A DNA stretch of 16,982 nt from positions 1-16,982 of the forward strand of contig JAZSMO010000040.1 of the NCBI GenBank assembly GCA_045535935.1, written 5' to 3'. The position numbers and the translations under genes were made by a program. This stretch comes from SVFI01 sp045535935 (GTDB lineage: Bacteria > Bacillota > Clostridia > Lachnospirales > Lachnospiraceae). The notes below the pieces were generated by a model, which was not told where the DNA came from, searched no databases, and worked only from the letters and a program-made list of their open reading frames with translations. Shown here piece after piece: positions 1 to 5,488 of the stretch (positions are counted from its first letter, which is position 1; each line of letters opens with the position of its first letter).

Positions 1-1304
1 GATACACAGATTTGGCCGTTGTCTGCGTATACTTCGTAATCTTCCAATCTGCCACTTTCTTCTACAACCGCTTCTGAATACTCATACTTAAACACCTCAT
101 CCGACTCTGCGTGCACTTTTTTCATGGTTTCCTGCACATACGAAATAAGCCTTGCAAACTCCTCCTCTGTTACAAGGTTATCCGGTCCAAATATTCCGTT
201 TTCAAGGGCTAGCATACCGGTTTCAACGGCTATATATGCTTCCTGTGGATATTTCAAGTTTTCACTATCCATACAGTCCAGTGTTTTATTCAAAGAGTAT
301 CCGAGTGCCCTTGCGAAGGTAGCAGCAGCAAACTCTCTTGTCACATTGCCGTCCGGATTAAAAGTGGTGATTCTTTCCTCTCCGTTCATTTCGACAGGAA
401 CAATGCCATAACGGGCCGCCGCTTCAATCTTTAATACATTTTCATTATTTTGAATGTCTGTGTATGTATACACCGGGGCCCCAGTGATCGAATCATTCGG
501 AATATTGCTTTCGTCGAGCGAATAACCTCTTTCATCTGCAAGCAAACTAACCCATTCTCCGCGGGTATATATTTTCTTTGTAATATCATCGTCACCCGGT
601 GTCGGCACATCCTGATCATTATTACCACTGTTGTCATCGCCATTTCCGGAGTTGTTATTTGAACCATTGTTTGTATCTTGTGAAGAATCCATAACTGTTA
701 TTTGTATCTTCACTTTCTTTTTCCCCGACTGACCGGTGATGGTTGTAGTTCCGGCTGCAACAGCAGTCACAATTCCTTTGGAAGTCACCGTTGCAACTTT
801 ATCATTATTGCTGCTCCATTTGATTGGCTGTGCACCTTTTTTCGGTTTGGTAACTTTCGCCGTTACTTTCGTTGTTTTGCCGACTTCCAGTGTACACGAG
901 CTGCTACTTGTCAACTTCATTGATTTAGTCGCTGCATATACCTTAATCGTACAAGTTTTCTTTACCTTCGGATTCGACTTGGAAATTGCTGTAATTTTTA
1001 CGGTTCCCTTTTTCTTAATCTTAACAACACCTTTTGAAGACACCGTAGCAATCTTTTTGTTCGAAGATTTCCATGTCACTTTTTTAGAAGCACCAGCCGG
1101 TTTTACAGACGCCACTTTCAGTTTGATATTTTTTGCACCGACATAGGTCTCAATTTTCTTCTCATTTAAGGTGATTTTCTTTACCTTTTTCTGTTTTGCA
1201 GAAACACCCATCATCCCCATTTCCGGCAGTCCCATACAAAGCGAAAGTACAATGATAAAGACCAATAATCTACGGAATACTGTTCGCATTTTTCTTGTTT
1301 TCAT
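1..1304 (-). CDS. Secreted BIG2-repeat, SLH-like surface protein (3' end cut by window)
   Basis: This open frame of 434 codons starts at 1304 and runs off the left edge without a stop. An AAGGGAG ribosome site sits 8 bases before the ATG. The N-terminus has basic residues (MKTRKMRTVFRR) followed by a hydrophobic stretch (LLVFIIVLSL) and a likely signal-peptidase site near VSA at residues 34-36. Two bacterial Ig-like group 2 (BIG2) domains follow, at about residues 42-122 and 127-205, each with the W-S-S-N-x-K-[IV]-A-T-V signature. A Ser/Asn/Gly/Asp-rich linker covers about 206-242. Residues 245-395 resemble SLH repeats (YTDI, FNPDGNVTREFAA, GIFGPDNLVTEEEFARL). The rest, from about 396, is not recognised. 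By family, such proteins are exported and cell-wall associated. Substrate or partner is unknown because the C-terminus is missing. SLH assignment is by eye and less certain than BIG2. Confidence 0.85.
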   Translation of the reverse strand, partial: MKTRKMRTVFRRLLVFIIVLSLCMGLPEMGMMGVSAKQKKVKKITLNEKKIETYVGAKNIKLKVASVKPAGASKKVTWKSSNKKIATVSSKGVVKIKKKGTVKITAISKSNPKVKKTCTIKVYAATKSMKLTSSSSCTLEVGKTTKVTAKVTKPKKGAQPIKWSSNNDKVATVTSKGIVTAVAAGTTTITGQSGKKKVKIQITVMDSSQDTNNGSNNNSGNGDDNSGNNDQDVPTPGDDDITKKIYTRGEWVSLLADERGYSLDESNIPNDSITGAPVYTYTDIQNNENVLKIEAAARYGIVPVEMNGEERITTFNPDGNVTREFAAATFARALGYSLNKTLDCMDSENLKYPQEAYIAVETGMLALENGIFGPDNLVTEEEFARLISYVQETMKKVHAESDEVFKYEYSEAVVEESGRLEDYEVYADNGQICV

Positions 1305-1341
1305 TTTTCGTTCTCCCTTATAGAAATCTTCTTGTGTGTTT

Positions 1342-1360
1342 TGACATCTTGTAGATGTCA
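1342..1360. promoter_or_regulatory. Palindromic operator candidate between BIG2 gene and xre gene
   Basis: TGACATC - TTGTA - GATGTCA is a perfect 7-bp inverted repeat with a 5-base centre. A further TGACA half-site at 1364-1368 forms a second inverted pair with TGTCA at 1356-1360, separated by three Ts. The site lies between divergent genes, one of which encodes an XRE repressor-like protein. That is the classic layout for an autoregulated operator. The link between protein and site is inferred. Confidence 0.5.
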
Positions 1361-1371
1361 TTTTGACACAA

Positions 1372-1400
1372 ATTATACTCTATAATATTTGAAAAAACAA
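1372..1400 (-). promoter_or_regulatory. Predicted sigma-A promoter of the BIG2/SLH gene
   Basis: On the minus strand, TTGTTT (1395-1400) is followed after exactly 17 bases by TATAAT (1372-1377). This places the start of transcription near 1365, about 60 bases before the ATG at 1304. The palindrome at 1342-1360 would then lie just after the transcription start, where a bound repressor blocks initiation or early elongation. Confidence 0.55.
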
Positions 1401-1409
1401 GGACAGAAG

Positions 1410-1673
1410 GTGATTTTCATTTATAAAAACAAATATAAAAACAGAAATAATATATGCGGTGTTAACATCGCTAAAATCCGAAAATCACTCTCTCCGAAAG
1501 TCTCCCAAAGGGCTCTTGCAGAAAAAATGCAGTTGGAGGGTGTTGAACTGGACAAGAATGCAGTCCAAAGAATTGAATCAGGCAAAAGATTTGTGACAGA
1601 TATTGAATTAAAGGTATTTGCAAAAGTGTTACAAGTATCTTACGAAGAAATCCTTGACGAAAATATAATGTAA
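1410..1673 (+). CDS. Small XRE-family helix-turn-helix regulator
   Basis: This DNA-binding protein of the Cro/CI (XRE) type is about 87 residues from the GTG at 1410. The helix-turn-helix spans roughly the middle of the protein, with ALAEKMQLEG, KNAVQRIESGKRFV and DIELKVFAKVLQVSYEEIL matching the usual helices 2-5. There is no second domain, so it is probably a simple repressor or a regulator of its neighbours. The start is uncertain. GTG 1410 has AAGGA at 1399-1403 six bases upstream. A longer frame opens at TTG 1389 but has no ribosome site and overlaps a TATAAT. An ATT at 1419 sits 8 bases after AGAAGG. It is divergent from the BIG2/SLH gene across a palindrome and may control both. Its stop codon lies inside a long hairpin. 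Confidence 0.8.
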   Translation: MIFIYKNKYKNRNNICGVNIAKIRKSLSPKVSQRALAEKMQLEGVELDKNAVQRIESGKRFVTDIELKVFAKVLQVSYEEILDENIM

Positions 1674-1712
1674 TTATATCCATTGATTAAGCCAATGGTT
1701 ATAATTACATTA
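1666..1712 (+). terminator. Long AT-rich hairpin over the xre stop codon
   Basis: The arms 1666-1685 and 1693-1712 are complementary over 20 positions with a single T-T mismatch (1679/1699). The loop is 7 bases (1686-1692). The sequence after the stem is T-rich (TTTCATGTTTTTCAG), so it plausibly ends the xre transcript. The stem is mostly A/T, and the T tract is interrupted, so another role is possible. Confidence 0.5.
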
Positions 1713-1739
1713 TTTCATGTTTTTCAGCATTTTTACCAA

Positions 1740-1768
1740 TTGTCTTTTTTCCATCCCTCAAATATAAT
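1740..1768 (+). promoter_or_regulatory. Candidate promoter for the toxin-like peptide mRNA
   Basis: TTGTCT (1740-1745) is followed after 17 bases by a perfect TATAAT (1763-1768). Transcription would start near 1775, giving a leader of about 135 bases before the small ORF at 1910. A second, weaker start closer to 1850 is possible because the flanking repeat begins at 1853. Apart from this promoter, the stretch 1713-1850 shows no gene. Confidence 0.45.
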
Positions 1769-1869
1769 AAATATTAATCTTTTATTCCAACTGTAAATTA
1801 ACATATCTATATCTGTATTTTTTTCATTCCCAATAAAATAATACATTTACCTGGACAGTCAGAGGACGT

Positions 1870-1907
1870 GCTCCACCCATTCTGTATCCTGTAGAAAGGG
1901 GTGGTGC
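1870..1907 (+). promoter_or_regulatory. Shine-Dalgarno sequestering hairpin in the toxin leader
   Basis: CCACCC (1873-1878) is complementary to GGGTGG (1899-1904), the core of the very strong ribosome site AAAGGGGTGG of the small ORF. After one T-T mismatch (1872/1905) the pairing continues with GC/GC (1870-1871 with 1906-1907). Folding would hide the ribosome site. Translational masking of this kind is a known trait of type I toxin mRNAs. That it works here is inferred. Confidence 0.5.
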
Positions 1908-1909
1908 TT

Positions 1910-1993
1910 ATGAGTACATATGAAGAATTCATGATCATCCTGACCATTGGTCTGCTGATAGTTGCAATTCTGAATTTGAAAAATAAGAAATAG
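1910..1993 (+). CDS. 27-residue membrane peptide, type I toxin-like (holin-like toxin family)
   Basis: This small gene reads MSTYEEFMIILTIGLLIVAI followed by LNLKNKK and a TAG stop. It has a short acidic N-terminus (YEEF), one hydrophobic helix at about residues 8-22, and a basic, Lys-rich tail. This layout and the opening match short peptides annotated in Firmicutes as putative holin-like toxins (the TxpA-like type I toxin group), which insert in the membrane. The ribosome site AAAGGGGTGG is unusually strong but can pair with upstream CCACCC. The stop codon is part of the left arm of a hairpin. A consensus promoter points back at it from 2118, giving a natural antisense RNA. Together these features support a type I toxin-antitoxin module. 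Toxicity is not shown by the sequence. Confidence 0.65.
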   Translation: MSTYEEFMIILTIGLLIVAILNLKNKK

Positions 1994-2083
1994 CCGTCCT
2001 ACCCTGTGAAGTAAACGGCTATTACTTATAGTTATTATTTCGCCAGAGTGGGTGAAGTGCACTCACCTTCTGACTGTCCTGTT
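1977..2083 (-). ncRNA. Predicted antisense RNA of the type I toxin-like locus
   Basis: A transcript starting near 2083 from the promoter at 2090-2118 and ending at the hairpin 1989-2023 would be about 105 bases. It would be complementary to the 3' end of the peptide mRNA, including the stop codon. It contains no ATG-initiated ORF with a ribosome site. Near its 5' end GGTGA and TCACC (2051-2055 and 2063-2067) can fold into a small hairpin. Existence and ends are predicted from promoter and terminator only. Confidence 0.5.
1989..2023. terminator. Bidirectional hairpin ending the toxin mRNA and antisense RNA
   Basis: AATAGCCGT (1989-1997) and ACGGCTATT (2015-2023) form a perfect 9-bp stem with a 17-base loop. 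The plus strand continues with an AT-rich tail. The minus strand continues with TTCTTATTTTTC, the better U tract. It can therefore end both convergent transcripts, which would overlap across the hairpin and downstream of it. Confidence 0.6.
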
Positions 2084-2089
2084 AACTGT

Positions 2090-2118
2090 ATTATATTGTA
2101 TTTCTTTTTAAATCTCAA
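2090..2118 (-). promoter_or_regulatory. Antisense promoter facing the toxin-like gene
   Basis: On the minus strand TTGAGA (2113-2118) and TATAAT (2090-2095) are separated by exactly 17 bases, giving a start near 2083. No protein-coding gene follows in this direction, only the complement of the small peptide gene. A role in making an antisense RNA is therefore the simplest reading. It lies directly after the mscS stop codon, where no strong terminator is visible. Confidence 0.6.
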
Positions 2119-2135
2119 CAATAAAATCGCTTTTT

Positions 2136-2987
2136 TTACTTTTCTTTCACATGTACATCCATCTGCGGATACGGTATCTCGATCCCCTTCTCATCGTAGG
2201 TCAGTTTGACAGCCTCAAGAATGCGTCCTCTGGCCGGCCAGTAATCCTCCGTTTTGACATAACATCGCAGATTCAGAAGAACCGCGCTGTCGCCAAGTTC
2301 ACTGACAAACACATCCATCTCTTTGTTTTTCAGAGATGCCGGATCTGCTTTTAAAAGGTTCTTCGCCGTTTCCTTCGCCAAGAGCAAATCCGCCTTGTAA
2401 GAAATGCCCACCGTCATATCCAGACGCCGTATCCCGATATCGGTCACGTTGGTAAGCGAAGAGTTTGCCAATGTTCCGTTCGGAAGCACGACTGTTCTCT
2501 CATCAGGAGTTGTAAGCTTTGTATAAAAGATCTGTATCTCCGTCACGGTTCCCTCGTTTTTATTGGTATCCTCAATGATATAGTCACCGACCTTAAACGG
2601 TTTCAAAAGCAGAATCAACACTCCTCCTGCAAGGTTGGATAAACTTCCCTGCAGGGCAAGGCCGATGGCAACACCGGCGGAACCCAGTACAGCCACAACA
2701 CTGGTCGCATCCAGTCCGAAGCTGGAGCCGATCATAAATATAAGCACAATATACAATGCAAATTTCACAAAAGAATCCAAAAACTGAACAACACCGACAT
2801 CTGCATTGGCACGTTGTAAGGATTTCTTTAATATTTTACGGATTAATTTAATCACCTGCGCTCCTACAAAGAAAAATACAAGCGCAAGTACAACACGAAC
2901 TCCCAGATTCAATGCTTTTTGCGGAAGTGTCTCCATAAATTGTTGAAATATGCTCAGTTTTTCGGTTACTTCTTCGTCACTATACAT
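2136..2987 (-). CDS. mscS: Small-conductance mechanosensitive channel, MscS family
   Basis: This membrane channel opens under membrane tension and releases small solutes on osmotic downshock. It is 283 residues, the usual size for compact MscS (E. coli 286). Predicted membrane segments lie at about residues 28-48 and 70-90, then the pore helix at 98-130 (LGSAGVAIGLALQGSLSNLA). That segment has the alternating Gly/Ala pattern of MscS TM3. The beta domain follows (LKPFKVGDYI, EGTVTEIQIFYTKL, VVLPNG), then the C-terminal alpha/beta part ending IPYPQMDVHV, a conserved family ending. The ATG overlaps the last 8 bases of glgB, so the two are probably translationally coupled. It is the last gene of the operon with the DUF1015 gene and glgB. 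No strong terminator follows. Confidence 0.93.
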   Translation of the reverse strand: MYSDEEVTEKLSIFQQFMETLPQKALNLGVRVVLALVFFFVGAQVIKLIRKILKKSLQRANADVGVVQFLDSFVKFALYIVLIFMIGSSFGLDATSVVAVLGSAGVAIGLALQGSLSNLAGGVLILLLKPFKVGDYIIEDTNKNEGTVTEIQIFYTKLTTPDERTVVLPNGTLANSSLTNVTDIGIRRLDMTVGISYKADLLLAKETAKNLLKADPASLKNKEMDVFVSELGDSAVLLNLRCYVKTEDYWPARGRILEAVKLTYDEKGIEIPYPQMDVHVKEK

Positions 2988-5478
2988 ACTTCGCCTCGTC
3001 CTTTACCTTTTGGCTTTCATCTGCACGCTGCTTGGCTTCCTTCTCCAGCTCGCGGGCTTCTTTTTCCAGCTCCTCGGCCTTCTTTGCTTCGTCCATAGCA
3101 CGTTTTAACGCCATTTTCGCCTCTTCCTGAGCGCGTTTTGCCTGCTCTTTTGCATCCTCTGCAGCCTTGCGTGCCTGGGTTTCCGCCTCTTTTGCCGCCG
3201 CTATTTTGGCAAGCTCGGCCTGTCTCTGGCGTTCTTCCTCTTTGCGTTTCTCTATTGCTGCTTTTTCCTTTGCAGTAAAAGGCGTATAGGAGAAAATCTG
3301 CGTGCTCAGCGCAGGCATCTTAATGCGAACGGAATCCATGCGTCCGTCACACTCATCCTCATCGGAAGCAATTGCTTTTGCGTTAATACAGTTGCTTCCG
3401 CCGTATTTTTTAGAATCCGAATTCAGGATTTCTTTATATTTACCCGGGAACGGAACTCCGATTTTATAATCCTTGCGCTCCTCATTTGCAAAGTTACACA
3501 CAACAAGAAGTGTATCCTTGTCGTTCTCTGCCTTACGCAGGTAAACAACCACATTTTCATTGGCAGAAATATTGTTAATCCATTCAAATCCTTCCGGTGT
3601 ATGATCCATTTCATGAAGTGCAGGCATTGTTTTATAAAGCTGATTTAAGGTCTTTACATACTCCTGCATATGCTTGTGGTCATCGTACTGAAGTAAATCC
3701 CACTGCACGCTGCGACCCTCGTTCCACTCATCAAACTCCGCAATGTCCTGTCCCATGAAAAGAAGCTTTTTGCCCGGATGCGTCATCATGAAACCATATG
3801 CAGCACGAAGATTTTTGAACTTATCCGGAATATCTCCCGGCATTTTACCGATCATGGATGATTTTCCGTGGACTACTTCATCATGTGATAATACAAGCAT
3901 AAATTTCTCGCTGTAGGCGTAAATCATGCTGAAAGTCAGTTCTCCGTGATGATGACCTCGGAAAAACGGATCATAATGCATATATCCGGTGAAATCATTC
4001 ATCCAGCCCATGTTCCATTTAATATCAAAACCGAGCCCGTCTTTTTCTACGATATCGGTCACTTTCGGCCATGCAGTAGACTCTTCGGCGATGGTGAGAA
4101 CTCCGTCCTTCTGTTTGTGGATGATACTGTTTAAATGTTTCAAAAATTCAATCGCTTCCAGATTTTCTTTTCCACCGTACATGTTGGCAACCCACTCGCC
4201 GTCATTCTTGCCGTAATCAAGGTAAAGCATGGACGCAACCGCATCAATACGGATACCGTCCGCATGAAATTCGTTGATCCAGAACAGTGCATTGGCAATC
4301 AGGTAGTTTCTAACCTCCGGTCTTCCGTAGTTAAAAATTTTGGTTCCCCAGTGCGGATGCTCACCCTGACGCGGATCTGCATGCTCGTAAAGACAAGTTC
4401 CGTCAAAACCGGAAAGTCCCTGATCATCCTTCGGGAAGTGCGCCGGAACCCAGTCAAGGATTACACCGATACCGTTTTTGTGCATCTCGTTCATAAAAAA
4501 CATGAAATCTTCCGGCGAACCGTAACGGGATGTAGCAGCATAATAGCCGATGACCTGATATCCCCAGCTGGCATCAAACGGATGCTCCATCACAGGCATA
4601 AGTTCAATATGGGTATATCCCATTTCTTTGACATATTTGATAATCTTCGGCGCCAGCTCTCTGTAATTGTAAAATGTTCTGCCATCCTCAGCATCCGGTT
4701 TCGCAAAGGAACCGAGGTGAACTTCGAGAACCGACATCGGAGCAGTCTCCGGTTTGAATTTTTTTCTCTGTGTCATCCAATCTGCATCGGACCATTTAAA
4801 CTTTGTAAGATCCGCCACTACAGAAGCAGTCTCCGGTCTGAGCTGTGCGTAATTACCATAAGGATCGGATTTCAGGAATACATTTCCGCCCTTAGCCTTT
4901 ATTTCAAACTTATAATTATCCTTTTCGTTTGCACACGGTACAAAAATCTCGAAAACACCGGAATCCCAAAGTCTGCGCATCTGATGGAATCTTCCGTCCC
5001 AATTGTTAAAATCTCCCACAACACTTACACGCAGAGCATTCGGCGCCCAGACTGCAAAATAGACTCCGGTTACACCGTCTATCGTCTTTACATGTGCACC
5101 GAGCAGTTCATAAATGGTATAGTGAATTCCATTGTTGAATTTATCTGTATCTTTTTTTGTAATCAACGGCTTATATTTGTATGGATCGCATACTTCTTTT
5201 GTCGTACCGTCTTCCATCACCACTTCCACCGTATAGTCTGTCTTATCCGCCTTCGGAATCAAAACCGCAAAGAAACCTTCTTCATCAGCAAGTTCCATTT
5301 TGTAGGTGCTCTTCTGCGTCACAACGGTCGCCTTCTGTGCTCCCGGATAGAAAAATTGTATCATCGTGCTTGCTCCCGCCGGATGCGGTCCCAAAATGCG
5401 ATGCGGATCATCCTCTTCAGAATACACAATTCCTTCCACGTCTGCCCAATTCATCATTTTGTATAATTTCTTGGTCAT
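2980..5478 (-). CDS. glgB: 1,4-alpha-glucan branching enzyme with a charged helical C-terminal tail
   Basis: This enzyme cuts alpha-1,4 glucan chains and rejoins them as alpha-1,6 branches during glycogen synthesis. It has an N-terminal beta domain (about 18-105), a CBM48-type domain (about 115-205, with WAPNALRVSVVGDFNNWDG) and a GH13 barrel (about 245-640). The expected active site is present: nucleophile Asp412 (DGIRIDAVASM), acid/base Glu465 (AEES) and Asp533 (SHDEVVHGKS). Spacing is identical to E. coli GlgB. The all-beta C-domain ends near residue 733. Residues 735-832 are an added Ala/Glu/Lys/Arg-rich stretch with no Gly or Pro, predicted to be one long helix or coiled coil; ordinary GlgB proteins end before this. 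The AGGAGG ribosome site is excellent. The gene follows the DUF1015 gene by 10 bases and overlaps mscS by 8. No other glycogen genes are in the window. Confidence 0.96.
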   Translation of the reverse strand: MTKKLYKMMNWADVEGIVYSEEDDPHRILGPHPAGASTMIQFFYPGAQKATVVTQKSTYKMELADEEGFFAVLIPKADKTDYTVEVVMEDGTTKEVCDPYKYKPLITKKDTDKFNNGIHYTIYELLGAHVKTIDGVTGVYFAVWAPNALRVSVVGDFNNWDGRFHQMRRLWDSGVFEIFVPCANEKDNYKFEIKAKGGNVFLKSDPYGNYAQLRPETASVVADLTKFKWSDADWMTQRKKFKPETAPMSVLEVHLGSFAKPDAEDGRTFYNYRELAPKIIKYVKEMGYTHIELMPVMEHPFDASWGYQVIGYYAATSRYGSPEDFMFFMNEMHKNGIGVILDWVPAHFPKDDQGLSGFDGTCLYEHADPRQGEHPHWGTKIFNYGRPEVRNYLIANALFWINEFHADGIRIDAVASMLYLDYGKNDGEWVANMYGGKENLEAIEFLKHLNSIIHKQKDGVLTIAEESTAWPKVTDIVEKDGLGFDIKWNMGWMNDFTGYMHYDPFFRGHHHGELTFSMIYAYSEKFMLVLSHDEVVHGKSSMIGKMPGDIPDKFKNLRAAYGFMMTHPGKKLLFMGQDIAEFDEWNEGRSVQWDLLQYDDHKHMQEYVKTLNQLYKTMPALHEMDHTPEGFEWINNISANENVVVYLRKAENDKDTLLVVCNFANEERKDYKIGVPFPGKYKEILNSDSKKYGGSNCINAKAIASDEDECDGRMDSVRIKMPALSTQIFSYTPFTAKEKAAIEKRKEEERQRQAELAKIAAAKEAETQARKAAEDAKEQAKRAQEEAKMALKRAMDEAKKAEELEKEARELEKEAKQRADESQKVKDEAKYV

Positions 5479-5488
5479 AAAGCACCTC

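Larger units (their letters stand above)
1853..2079. repeat. Flanking inverted repeat of the toxin-like locus
   Basis: GGACAGTCAGA at 1853-1863 recurs as its exact reverse complement at 2069-2079. Similarity continues inward in gapped form: GTG, then CACCCA, then a TCTG motif on both sides. The repeats bracket the whole small ORF and its hairpin. Read outward-in, the two convergent transcripts would carry nearly the same sequence close to their 5' ends. Confidence 0.7.

Noticed and set aside
736..1146. 136-codon plus-strand frame within the BIG2 gene
   Set aside because: It is the mirror of Lys-rich BIG2 repeats, which gives a Phe/Val/Thr-rich artefact. The minus-strand frame has a signal peptide and domain signatures.
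1341..1368. TTGACA boxes at 1341-1346 and 1363-1368 as promoter elements of the XRE gene
   Set aside because: Neither has a good -10 box at 16-18 bases. Both fall within the TGACA half-sites of the palindrome, so they are better read as operator sequence.
1859..2062. 67-codon minus-strand frame over the toxin-like locus
   Set aside because: Its ATG is not preceded by a ribosome site. It spans the hairpin and the complement of the better supported 27-residue peptide, and the strand is better explained as antisense RNA.
2101..2140. Terminator after mscS
   Set aside because: Only a four-base A/T pairing around GCGA is present, with no stable stem. Read-through into the antisense promoter region cannot be excluded.
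4135..5466. 443-codon open frame on the plus strand
   Set aside because: It is antisense to the GlgB catalytic core, which has all expected active-site residues. Its translation is Cys/His/Arg/Ile-rich without recognisable domains, and no ribosome site or promoter was seen.
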